A stretch of 7,146 nucleotides of DNA. It comes from Spirochaetaceae bacterium UBA6089. Its GTDB lineage: Bacteria > Spirochaetota > Spirochaetia > Treponematales > Rectinemataceae. Under the pieces are notes generated by a model that worked only from the letters and a program-made list of their open reading frames with translations, made no database searches and had not been told where the DNA came from. The DNA lies in contig DIXD01000042.1 of the NCBI GenBank assembly GCA_002435985.1, positions 1 to 7,146 on the forward strand, given 5' to 3'. Below are positions 1 through 6,323 of the stretch, piece after piece. Position numbers and translations under genes: made by a program. Position 1 is the stretch's first letter. Every line of letters begins with the position of its first letter.

Positions 1-293
1 CGCCTGCAGAAGAAACATTCTCCGCACCAGACTGTGGAGTCGAACGTCACTCTGTCGCCGACTGCGACACTTTTGACAGCGGGGCTCACCGCAGCAACGA
101 GTCCCGCCGCCTCGTGCCCCATGACGAGAGGGGGAATGCGCCTGCCGGTCGAGCCGTCGATCCCATGCACATCCGAGCCGCAGATTGCGCTTGCCTTTAT
201 TCGTATGAGCACATCGTCGGGCGCACTGATGCCCGGGGCGGGAACGTCGGTGATCTCTAGGTGCATGTATTCTTTCAATATAAGAGCTTTCAC
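1..293 (-). CDS. Zinc-dependent medium-chain (sorbitol/galactitol-phosphate type) dehydrogenase, N-terminal part
   Basis: Partial gene: only the first 97 residues are present and it continues past the left edge. The visible part is the GroES-like catalytic domain of a zinc alcohol/polyol dehydrogenase (MDR superfamily), an NAD(P)-dependent enzyme interconverting a secondary alcohol of a sugar, polyol or sugar acid with the ketone. Seen directly: ICGSD with the zinc ligand Cys38, MGHE with His60-Glu61, GDRV at 79-82, and CGECFFC with Cys90, Cys93 and Cys96, the first three ligands of the structural zinc. The NAD-binding Rossmann domain is outside the window. The start is GTG at 293-291, preceded by AGAGAGG at 5-base spacing; I see no better ATG. 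The pattern DGSTGRRIPP before MGHE resembles proteins often named galactitol-1-phosphate or L-iditol dehydrogenase (from memory), but substrate cannot be assigned. It is the last visible gene of the leftward operon, 69 bases after the kinase. Confidence 0.9.
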   Translation of the reverse strand, partial: MKALILKEYMHLEITDVPAPGISAPDDVLIRIKASAICGSDVHGIDGSTGRRIPPLVMGHEAAGLVAAVSPAVKSVAVGDRVTFDSTVWCGECFFCR

Positions 294-362
294 ATTGACC
301 TCTCTTCTTGGTTTGAGTTGTTTTCTTGATTTGGCATCTCTTGTCGGTCCTCGTTGTTTGGC

Positions 363-1448
363 TCAACGCTGAATGCGCGCCGAACCGCCCTCCGCGAGCG
401 CCTTGACCTGCTCCAGGCTTGCCATCGTCGTATCGCCCGGATATGTGGTGAGGAGCGCGCCGTGCGCCCAGCCCATGCGGAGCGCCTCCTCTGGGGAAAG
501 CCCGTCCAAAAAGCCGTAGATGAGGCCGGCCGCAAAACCGTCGCCGCCGCCAACACGGTCATAGACGTCGAGTTCCATCGTCGGCGCAAGCCAGTGCTGT
601 CCTTCGATCCAGAGCACCGCGCTCCAGAGATGGCGATTCGTGGATTTGACTTCGCGCAGAGTGGTTGCGACCACTTGGATGTTCGGCCACAGGGCGTGCA
701 CTTGTTCGATAGTTTTGAGAAATGATGCCGGATCGAGTTTCGAAGCACCGTGGATGTCGGGGCCAGGCAGCCCGAGCCCCATCTGGAGATCCTCTTCATT
801 GCCCAGAAGCACATCGACGTGCCGAACGATTTCTCCGAGCACCTCCGAGGGCTTTTCTCCCGTATTGGCCGCTGCCCAGAGCTTCGCGCGGTAGTTGAGA
901 TCGAAAGAGACGACCGCTCCGTGCGCATGGGCCGCCTTCATGGCCTCTATGATGAGCTTGGGAGTCGTGGCCGACAGTGCCGAAAAGATTCCGCCGGAGT
1001 GGAACCACCTCACGCCTTCGCCGAAGATGGCATCAAAATCGAAATCACCGACTTTTAGGAGGGCTGCGGCCTCGTTCGCACGGTTGTAAAACACGACGGG
1101 GGGACGCACTCCTTGGCCTCTGTCCGACCAGACCAGCGCGATGTTCGGCCCGCGCACGCCGTCATATTTGAAGTGTCTGTAGATACCTCGAACCTTCATC
1201 TCGCGTACGGCAGCCTCGACCCTTTCGCCGAGTGGATAGTCCACCATGGCGCTCGCGATCGCCGTTCTCTTGCCGAAGCAACGCGCAAGGTTGGCAGCGA
1301 CATTGTATTCTCCGCCCGAGACGTGGACATCGTAATGATCGGCAAAGGCAAAGGGCACGGTCCCAGGATCCATCCGCATGACGAGTCCGCCGAGCGACAA
1401 AAAATCCAGATTCGCCTTATCTGCAGGGATAATGTTCAATAAATTCAT
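363..1448 (-). CDS. kdgK: PfkB-family sugar kinase, probable 2-keto-3-deoxygluconate (KDG) kinase
   Basis: A 361-residue cytoplasmic ribokinase-fold kinase. KDG kinases make 2-keto-3-deoxy-6-phosphogluconate (KDPG), which is then split by KDPG aldolase. Seen directly: SGGEYNVAANLAR (44-56), the substrate-lid and N-terminal PfkB signature; FDLNYRAKLW (182-191); GNEED (216-220), the usual PfkB metal/phosphate-site region; and YDRVGGGDGFAAGLIYG (296-312), the C-terminal signature with anion-hole glycines and catalytic-base Asp303. DLNYRxxLW, NEED, DRVGxGD and the PGD near the C-terminus (337-339) recall Thermotoga-type KdgK. Length is slightly above the usual 310-345. The start is ATG at 1448-1446, 8 bases after a strong GGAGG; a GTG 9 bases upstream lies inside the ribosome site and is rejected. 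The GAGDSF core reads GGGDGF. Alternatives are a ketogluconate or other ketose-acid kinase; the KdgK assignment rests on motif similarity and the sugar-acid context. Confidence 0.78.
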   Translation of the reverse strand: MNLLNIIPADKANLDFLSLGGLVMRMDPGTVPFAFADHYDVHVSGGEYNVAANLARCFGKRTAIASAMVDYPLGERVEAAVREMKVRGIYRHFKYDGVRGPNIALVWSDRGQGVRPPVVFYNRANEAAALLKVGDFDFDAIFGEGVRWFHSGGIFSALSATTPKLIIEAMKAAHAHGAVVSFDLNYRAKLWAAANTGEKPSEVLGEIVRHVDVLLGNEEDLQMGLGLPGPDIHGASKLDPASFLKTIEQVHALWPNIQVVATTLREVKSTNRHLWSAVLWIEGQHWLAPTMELDVYDRVGGGDGFAAGLIYGFLDGLSPEEALRMGWAHGALLTTYPGDTTMASLEQVKALAEGGSARIQR

Positions 1449-1501
1449 AGATTCCACCTCCAGTCAAACAAACAATCTCGATGATTTAAGGCCCCATTCG
1501 T

Positions 1502-1527
1502 GGGCGATCTCATAGACGAGCCCGCCC
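1502..1527 (-). other. Possible intercistronic stem-loop between gnd and the kinase gene
   Basis: In the 99-base gap between the gnd stop and the kinase start, the leftward transcript contains GGGCG near the 5' side and CGCCC near the 3' side, with an inner CTC/GAG pair and a 6-base loop, interrupted by one G-A mismatch and one G-U pair. No run of T follows, so it is not an intrinsic terminator. It could be an mRNA processing or stability element, or chance. The rest of the gap holds only the GGAGG ribosome site of the kinase. Confidence 0.25.
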
Positions 1528-1547
1528 TGTCTCGTTTATCGGATATG

Positions 1548-2999
1548 TCACACGACATAGGTGCCTGCAGATGTTGAGCCACCGTGGCCGGTCCAATTGG
1601 TATGGAAGAATTGTCCCCTGGGTTTATCGACTCTTTCGTAGGTGTGAGCGCCGAAATAATCGCGTTGTGCCTGCAGAAGATTTGCCGGAAGCTGCTCTGT
1701 TCTCAGCCCATCGAACCATTCCAGAGCCGAAGAGAGTGCGGGCACGGGAATCCCTGCGGCGACCGCTTCTTGCACGACGTTCCGCAGCGCCACTTCGTTT
1801 TTCAAAACCTGTTCCGCAAAGAATGGAGCAAAGATCAGGTTCGATAAGGAAGCATCTGCATCGAAGGCCTCTTTGATTCTCCCGAGAAACCTCGAGCGGA
1901 TAATACAACCTCCCCTCCACATCAGCGCGATCGAGCCATAGTTCAGGTTCCACCCATATTCCACGGCAGCTTGACGCAAAAGCATGAAACCCTGCGCGTA
2001 CGAGATGATCTTTGCCGCATAGAGCGCTTTGCCGAGATCGTCGACGAAGACCCGGCGCGATCCTTCGAACGCGGTTCCGGATGGCCTGCCCAGAATTTTT
2101 ACTGCCCTAACGCGCTCGTCCTTCATCGCCGAGAGACACCGGGCAAAGACGGCTTCGACAATCAATGTCACAGGCACGCTGAAGTCGAGGGCAGTGATGC
2201 CGGTCCATTTGCCTGTGCCTTTTTGCCCTGCGGTATCCAGAATCTTGTCGATAAGAGGAGCGCCATCTTCGTCTTTATAGCGCAAAATATCCCTCGTTAT
2301 GCCGATGAGGTAGCTGTCGAGCTCCCCTTGGTTCCATATGTCGAACACCTCTGCCATCTCGTCGGGCGTCATGCCGAGCCGGCTCCGCATAAGGTGGTAC
2401 ACCTCCGCGATGAGCTGCATGTCGCCATATTCGATGCCATTGTGCACCATCTTTACAAAGTGTCCCGCACCGCCGGGCCCGACCCAGTCGCAGCAGGGGC
2501 TTCCATCGTCGACTTTTGCGGCGATCGCTTGAAATATCGGTTTGATGTGCTGCCAGGCCGCCTCAGATCCGCCCGGCATGATCGAAGGTCCGCTGAGCGC
2601 ACCTTCCTCTCCTCCCGAAACGCCTGTGCCGACGTACAATAGGCCCTTGGGCTCGAGCATGGAGAGCCTTCGTTCGGTATCCTGATAGTTCGAGTTACCG
2701 CCGTCGATGATGATATCGCCGGGTTCGAGCAGAGGTTCAATCTGAGCAATTGTGTCGTCCACCGCGGAACCTGCCCGTACCATCAACATGACGATCCTGG
2801 GTTTTTTGAGCATTGCCACAAATTCCTTGGGAGAATGAGCCCCGAGAATATGTTTGCCGGAACCGCGCCCTGCGACAAAGGCATCGACTTTTTCGACGGT
2901 GCGGTTGTAGACCGCTACGGTAAAACCATGGCTCTCCATATTGAGCACAAGGTTCTCGCCCATCACCGCAAGGCCAATCAATCCAATGTCGGCTTTCAT
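1548..2999 (-). CDS. gnd: 6-phosphogluconate dehydrogenase, decarboxylating
   Basis: A 483-residue full-length enzyme converting 6-phosphogluconate plus NADP+ to ribulose 5-phosphate, CO2 and NADPH in the cytosol (oxidative pentose phosphate pathway). Seen directly: N-terminal Rossmann motif GLIGLAVMG (6-14) with NRT (32-34), the Asn-Arg-Thr typical of NADP preference; GGNSNY (100-105); SGGEEGA (128-134); HFVKMVHNGIEYGDMQL (180-196) with catalytic Lys183, Asn187 and Glu190; ILDTAGQKGTGKW (253-265), which fits the family signature; and the C-terminal tail with DYFGAHTYER (447-456), whose His and Arg reach the partner subunit's phosphate site in this dimeric family. The start is ATG 2999-2997 with AGGAG 6 bases upstream. 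An in-frame extension to 3065 runs into the regulator gene and is rejected. It follows that gene by 22 bases. Notably, gnd sits in a catabolic operon under a local regulator, with no zwf or pgl nearby. Confidence 0.97.
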   Translation of the reverse strand: MKADIGLIGLAVMGENLVLNMESHGFTVAVYNRTVEKVDAFVAGRGSGKHILGAHSPKEFVAMLKKPRIVMLMVRAGSAVDDTIAQIEPLLEPGDIIIDGGNSNYQDTERRLSMLEPKGLLYVGTGVSGGEEGALSGPSIMPGGSEAAWQHIKPIFQAIAAKVDDGSPCCDWVGPGGAGHFVKMVHNGIEYGDMQLIAEVYHLMRSRLGMTPDEMAEVFDIWNQGELDSYLIGITRDILRYKDEDGAPLIDKILDTAGQKGTGKWTGITALDFSVPVTLIVEAVFARCLSAMKDERVRAVKILGRPSGTAFEGSRRVFVDDLGKALYAAKIISYAQGFMLLRQAAVEYGWNLNYGSIALMWRGGCIIRSRFLGRIKEAFDADASLSNLIFAPFFAEQVLKNEVALRNVVQEAVAAGIPVPALSSALEWFDGLRTEQLPANLLQAQRDYFGAHTYERVDKPRGQFFHTNWTGHGGSTSAGTYVV

Positions 3000-3021
3000 G
3001 ACATACTCCTGCTTTTTTATA

Positions 3022-3873
3022 TTAAATGCGGCGTTTTGCGATGCTCGCACGCATTTTTTCAACACTGTCGATGCCCTGTTCTCCGAGCCTCTCCATTATG
3101 GCAATGTAGAGCGAGTCTATCAGTGCAAGCTGGACGATTCTTGCGGAGAAGGCCTCCGAAACGGCCGGCGAACCGGAGGATGCGGAGATGAATCGCATAT
3201 CCGCCATTCTGGCAAGCGGAGATCTTGGATAGGTCGTGATGACACAGAGAAAGGCCCCTGCATTCTTGGCTATTTCGGCTACACTAAGGGTGTCCTTGTT
3301 GACACCGGTGTGGGATATGGCAAGTGCGGTATCTCCCAGCCGCATCTGTGAGGCGATCATCAGTTGCATGTGGTAATCTTCCGCCCCGATGCAACGAATG
3401 CCTGTGCGGACAAGTTTGTGCATGGCATCCTTGGCGACGATCGCGGAGCCGCCGAGGCCAAAGAGGTACACGTATCCCGACTCTGTAATGCGCCCGGCGA
3501 GCTCTGTCAGTGCGCTTCTGTCGATCATGGAGGCGGTGATCTCGAGGGCTCTTTGGGCAGAATTGAAGGCGATATGGACCGGATCCTCGCCCCGGTCGAT
3601 CAGTGTTTCATAGATTTTGGCTTCCGGCGCTAAAGCTTCCGATGCCAGGGTGATCCTGAATTGCTGATATCCTTTGAAGCCGAGCTTCTTCACGAAGCGC
3701 ACGAGCGTGGAAACCGAGACTCCCGCGGATTCGGATAGTTCCTCGATGCTGGGGTGTACCGCAGCCGCCGGGTCTCTGAGGATGTACTGTGCAATACGCT
3801 TTTCACGTTCGCTCAGGCTGTCCATGAGCGAATGGATGAGATAGAGGCAACTTGAAGAAGATGGCTTTTCCAT
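3022..3873 (-). CDS. MurR/RpiR-family transcriptional regulator (HTH plus SIS domain)
   Basis: A 283-residue cytoplasmic regulator. Residues about 1-77 form the RpiR-type HTH: the helix SLSEREKRIAQYIL (19-32), then PSIEELSESAGVSVSTLVRF (41-60), the helix-turn-helix, followed by KKLGFKGYQQFR (62-73), a hallmark of the family. Residues about 120-260 form a SIS (sugar isomerase) domain with FGLGGSA (138-144) and ISHTGVNKDT (186-195), the phosphosugar-binding glycine and Ser/Thr loops. Known members (HexR, RpiR, MurR) bind sugar phosphates; HexR binds KDPG, which is suggestive beside a KDG kinase and Gnd, but the effector here is inferred. The start is ATG 3873-3871; its ribosome site is weak (only GGAT-like), consistent with low repressor levels. 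It is the first gene of the leftward operon and diverges from the transporter genes, so autoregulation and joint control of both arms is the likely arrangement. Activator or repressor role is not visible. Confidence 0.95.
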   Translation of the reverse strand: MEKPSSSSCLYLIHSLMDSLSEREKRIAQYILRDPAAAVHPSIEELSESAGVSVSTLVRFVKKLGFKGYQQFRITLASEALAPEAKIYETLIDRGEDPVHIAFNSAQRALEITASMIDRSALTELAGRITESGYVYLFGLGGSAIVAKDAMHKLVRTGIRCIGAEDYHMQLMIASQMRLGDTALAISHTGVNKDTLSVAEIAKNAGAFLCVITTYPRSPLARMADMRFISASSGSPAVSEAFSARIVQLALIDSLYIAIMERLGEQGIDSVEKMRASIAKRRI

Positions 3874-3931
3874 ATTGCATCCAGTATGCGAAACATTTTA
3901 CAGCGGATTACCGATTTCGTACAGGGTCTGG

Positions 3932-3954
3932 TGAAAAATTTCATTCACATGAAA
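3932..3954. promoter_or_regulatory. Candidate operator: overlapping TGAAA/TTTCA inverted repeats
   Basis: Two overlapping palindromes share a half-site. TGAAA-AA-TTTCA (3932-3943) has 5-base arms and a 2-base spacer; TTTCAT-TCAC-ATGAAA (3939-3954) has perfect 6-base arms and a 4-base spacer. The result is three alternating half-sites in 23 bases. TGAAA...TTTCA is the kind of site expected for RpiR-family regulators (recollection of family motifs, not a search). It ends 14 bases before the -35 of the rightward promoter. It would also lie just downstream of a possible leftward -10 (TATAAA on the minus strand, 3966-3961), for which I found no convincing -35. This position would allow control of both arms by the adjacent regulator. 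Confidence 0.45.
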
Positions 3955-3968
3955 GAAAAATTTATATC

Positions 3969-3998
3969 TTGACGAAATGAAGTTCCATGCTCCATAAT
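3969..3998 (+). promoter_or_regulatory. Predicted sigma-70 promoter for the transporter operon
   Basis: The -35 TTGACG (3969-3974) matches TTGACA at 5 of 6 positions and the -10 CATAAT (3993-3998) matches TATAAT at 5 of 6. The spacer is 18 bases. The expected transcript start is about 4004-4007, giving a leader of about 85 bases before the binding-protein gene. It is the best-looking promoter in the intergenic region, read by eye. Confidence 0.6.
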
Positions 3999-4008
3999 AT
4001 AAACAGAA

Positions 4009-4057
4009 TATAAGGTTACCTTGAAGCGTCGATCTCTGGTCTTTGGGCGACCTTATA
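4009..4057 (+). other. Long-loop inverted repeat in the transporter leader
   Basis: TATAAGGT (4009-4016) is perfectly complementary to ACCTTATA (4050-4057), with 33 bases between; a U-G pair and, past one mismatch, three more pairs (C-G, C-G, U-G) could extend the stem. The left arm also belongs to a short palindrome AAGGT-T-ACCTT (4012-4022) placed just after the predicted transcript start. It could be a leader RNA structure or paired operator sites for a second regulator. No T-run follows the right arm, so it is not a terminator, and the ribosome site at 4081 is left free. Confidence 0.3.
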
Positions 4058-4090
4058 CAATCACCATTCATTCCATTCAAGGAGGTTAAG

Positions 4091-5341
4091 ATGAGAAGCA
4101 GATATATGCTTATCATCCTGGTGGCGCTTGCCGTGTTTTCTGTGGGCGCCCAGCAAAAGGAAATTCGTGTTTTGCTCGCAAACCACCCCTATGGGGACTT
4201 ACTCAAGGCGGCAATTCCCGAATATGAAAAGGCGACAGGTGTAAAAGTCAATGTGGAGAGCCTTCAGGAGAGCCAGCTGACCACTAAGCTTATCACTGAG
4301 TTCGCCACACGGTCCTCCACTGTCGATGTGTTCATGACCAGACCTCTTCAAGAAGGAAAGATGTTCTACAAAAATGGCTGGTATGAGCCACTGACGGGGT
4401 ATAACTTCTCGGATTACCCGAAAAATGCCCTCGATGTCGCCATGTTCGGAAACAAGGCCTATCTTGTGCCGCTCGTTACGGAGTGGCAGGTTCTCTATTA
4501 TCGTATCGACCTTTTTAAAAAGGCCGGCCTTGCCGTGCCCACCAATTTTATGGAGCTCGAGGCAGCTGCCAAAAAGCTGAATTCCTCCGATGTGGCTGGA
4601 TTTGCCTCACGGGGCAAAGGGGCTGCAGCGGTCACCCAGCTCTCGAGCTACGTCTATAACTACGGTGGGCTATATCTCGATAAGGGAAAAGCGGTATTCG
4701 ACAGCAAAGAGGCAATCGAAGCGATTCGTTTCTATGGAAGAATGCTCAAAAACTATGGTCCCGCAGGCGTCACTAATATGTCGTGGGAGAACATCATGCC
4801 ACTCTTCCAGGCAGGCAAGGTGGCCATGTGGACCGATGCTTCGGTGTTCTATGGCCAGGTAGTGGATCCCGCCAAGAGCCAAATCCCTGCCGAGAATGTG
4901 GGTATTGCGAATTTCCCCGCTGGTCCGAAAGGCAATACGCCGTTCACCGTTGTCTCCTGGGGCATGGCAGTTGCAAAGCAATCCAAAAACAAGGCGCTCG
5001 CCATGGACTTTATCGAGTGGGCAACAAGTCAGAGCCTCGCAAAGCGTGGGATGCTCGCCAATATCACCATGGCTCGCAACTCCGTGTGGCAAGATCCCGA
5101 GATCCGAGCGAAGATCAATCCCGGACTCATCACAACCCAGGAATATGCAGCAAAATTCGGCTATCCCTACGATAGACCATACATGAGCGCCGTGGGCGAA
5201 GCGCGGGACCTGATCGGCGAACTCATCATCGAGTCCATCAACACCGGCGGGACATCGACAAGACTTGAGGCTCTTGCCAAGGAGAAAGCCGCTGCCGTCA
5301 ATGAACTCCTTCAGGATACTGGCGAATACGGCGTGTACTGA
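4091..5341 (+). CDS. ABC transporter extracellular sugar-binding protein (family 1)
   Basis: A 416-residue solute-binding protein that captures a carbohydrate in the periplasm and delivers it to the two permeases encoded next. The N-terminus is a Sec signal peptide: Arg2/Arg4, a hydrophobic core (6-18), and likely cleavage after SVGA (Ala20). There is no lipobox cysteine, so it should be soluble rather than a lipoprotein. Typical features of the SBP_bac_1 fold are KEIRVLLANHPYGDLLKAAIPEYEK (strand-helix start, 23-47), a region around YNYGGLYLDKGKAVFDS (about 188-204), FQAGKVAMW (238-246), and the PAGPKG...VSWGMAV segment (about 276-293) before the C-terminal lobe. Length is normal. The start is ATG 4091 with a near-perfect AAGGAGG (4079-4085) 5 bases upstream; an in-frame extension from a TTG at 4043 lacks a ribosome site and would precede the signal peptide. 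Ligand cannot be inferred; neighbours suggest a sugar acid, polyol or oligosaccharide. Confidence 0.94.
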   Translation: MRSRYMLIILVALAVFSVGAQQKEIRVLLANHPYGDLLKAAIPEYEKATGVKVNVESLQESQLTTKLITEFATRSSTVDVFMTRPLQEGKMFYKNGWYEPLTGYNFSDYPKNALDVAMFGNKAYLVPLVTEWQVLYYRIDLFKKAGLAVPTNFMELEAAAKKLNSSDVAGFASRGKGAAAVTQLSSYVYNYGGLYLDKGKAVFDSKEAIEAIRFYGRMLKNYGPAGVTNMSWENIMPLFQAGKVAMWTDASVFYGQVVDPAKSQIPAENVGIANFPAGPKGNTPFTVVSWGMAVAKQSKNKALAMDFIEWATSQSLAKRGMLANITMARNSVWQDPEIRAKINPGLITTQEYAAKFGYPYDRPYMSAVGEARDLIGELIIESINTGGTSTRLEALAKEKAAAVNELLQDTGEYGVY

Positions 5342-5342
5342 T

Positions 5343-5374
5343 GTCTGAGCCTTAAGGCAGACCGTCTGTTTTTT
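5343..5374 (+). terminator. Possible attenuator or stabilising hairpin between binding protein and permeases
   Basis: In the 71-base gap, GTCTG (5343-5347) can pair with CAGAC (5358-5362) plus an inner CC/GG around TTAA, giving 7 pairs with a 2-base bulge. The same CAGAC can instead pair with a second GTCTG (5364-5368), whose end abuts TTTTTT (5369-5374). As RNA that alternative is weak: about four pairs with a three-base loop, then the U-tract. It may be a leaky terminator or a 3'-end protector that keeps binding-protein mRNA in excess over permease mRNA, as is known for mal-type operons. It is not strong enough to call a full terminator. Confidence 0.35.
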
Positions 5375-5412
5375 GTTGTGCATACGATATCTTTCCGGAG
5401 GTGAAAAAGAGC

Positions 5413-6303
5413 ATGGCGTCCAGAAACAATCGAAGCAACTTTTTGGAGAGGAACCTGCACATCATTTTCCCGATGCCTGCAGTAATCTTTGTCGTCGTGA
5501 TGATGCTTTTCCCCGTGCTCTATACGTTCTTCTTAAGTTTTACCAACTGGAATCTCACCTCCGGGATGCCGCCTTCCTTCGTTATGTTTCGTTCATATCA
5601 AAGGATTCTGCGGGAGCCGCGCTTTCTGGCGGCTCTCGGCAGAACCTTCTCCTTCACCGCCCTCACTGTCTCTGTCGAGACTGTTGTCGGCATGATAATC
5701 GCCCTCATCCTTAACCGAGAATTTAGGGGAAAGGGCTTTGCAAAACTTATTATGCTGCTGCCCCTTGTCAGCACCCCTGTTGCAATCGGCATTGCATGGA
5801 ACCTCTTCTATGATCCGACCATAGGCCTCGCAAATTTTGTGCTCACCCAGTTGGGTTTGCCCAAACTGGCATGGACGGGCTCTTCGTCCACTGTCATTCC
5901 CTCGCTTGCGCTTGTCGACATCTGGCAATGGACTCCCATGATCGCGCTTATTATGCTTTCCGGCCTTGCCAGTCTTTCCAGTGAGCCATATGAATCCGCA
6001 CGCGTGGATGGGGCGAATGAGTGGCAGATCTTCTGGAAAATTACGCTGCCGATGGTCACTCCCACACTTTTGACAGCCCTTATCTTGCGGACGATCGATG
6101 CCCTCAAGACCTTCGACATTATCTATGCGATGACGGGAGGTGGGCCTGGCTATTCTTCGGAAACGCTCAACATCATGGCCTTCAAATACAGTTTTGAGTA
6201 TTTCCGGATGGGTGAGGCTTCCGTCATCCTCGTGTTCCTGTTTCTTTTGGTTTTCATCATGAGTCTGCTGATTGTGCGGATGCGCAAATCTCTGGAGCTC
6301 TGA
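5413..6303 (+). CDS. ABC sugar transporter permease, MalF/UgpA type
   Basis: A 296-residue inner-membrane permease, one half of the translocation channel. About six membrane helices are visible (roughly 16-42, 77-100, 111-132, 162-184, 214-234 and 266-290). The cytoplasmic EAA loop reads YESARVDGANEWQIFWKITLP (193-213), with the DGA and terminal LP that dock the ATPase. TGGGPG (241-246) before the last helix is typical of the MalF/UgpA partner. The start is ATG 5413: GGAGGTGA (5397-5404) sits 8 bases upstream. The in-frame GTG at 5401 lies within that ribosome site, so it is not chosen. The short N-terminus lacks the extra helices of enterobacterial MalF, as in most UgpA-like permeases. It follows the binding-protein gene and precedes the second permease by 20 bases. 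Confidence 0.95.
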   Translation: MASRNNRSNFLERNLHIIFPMPAVIFVVVMMLFPVLYTFFLSFTNWNLTSGMPPSFVMFRSYQRILREPRFLAALGRTFSFTALTVSVETVVGMIIALILNREFRGKGFAKLIMLLPLVSTPVAIGIAWNLFYDPTIGLANFVLTQLGLPKLAWTGSSSTVIPSLALVDIWQWTPMIALIMLSGLASLSSEPYESARVDGANEWQIFWKITLPMVTPTLLTALILRTIDALKTFDIIYAMTGGGPGYSSETLNIMAFKYSFEYFRMGEASVILVFLFLLVFIMSLLIVRMRKSLEL

Positions 6304-6323
6304 TCATTAAGGTAGGATCTCGT

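Noticed and set aside
290..928. Minus-strand frame of 212 codons overlapping the kinase gene
   Set aside because: Same strand but a different frame from the kinase, Arg/Ser-rich composition without a domain; only its last 15 codons are considered, as a separate mini-ORF.
1971..2642. Long plus-strand reading frame of 223 codons inside gnd
   Set aside because: It is antisense to an unmistakable gnd, has no ribosome site or recognisable domain, and its length is explained by codon bias of the real gene.
3000..3065. N-terminal extension of gnd
   Set aside because: It would overlap the end of the regulator gene and lacks a ribosome site; family N-termini begin at the chosen ATG.
3877..3889. GCAT-ATGC inverted repeat at the regulator start
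   Set aside because: Arms of only four bases with a 5-base spacer; expected by chance.
4064..4079. Direct repeat CCATTCA twice, 9 bases apart, just before the ribosome site
   Set aside because: Two short copies in a low-complexity stretch; no partner elsewhere in the intergenic region and no evident role.
3898..4116. Minus-strand frame of 72 codons across the divergent promoter region
   Set aside because: It spans the promoter and the start of the binding-protein gene, has no ribosome site and no recognisable features.
4670..5383. Minus-strand frame of 237 codons opposite the binding-protein gene
   Set aside because: It runs against a clear ABC binding protein, shows no family motif, and is a shadow frame.
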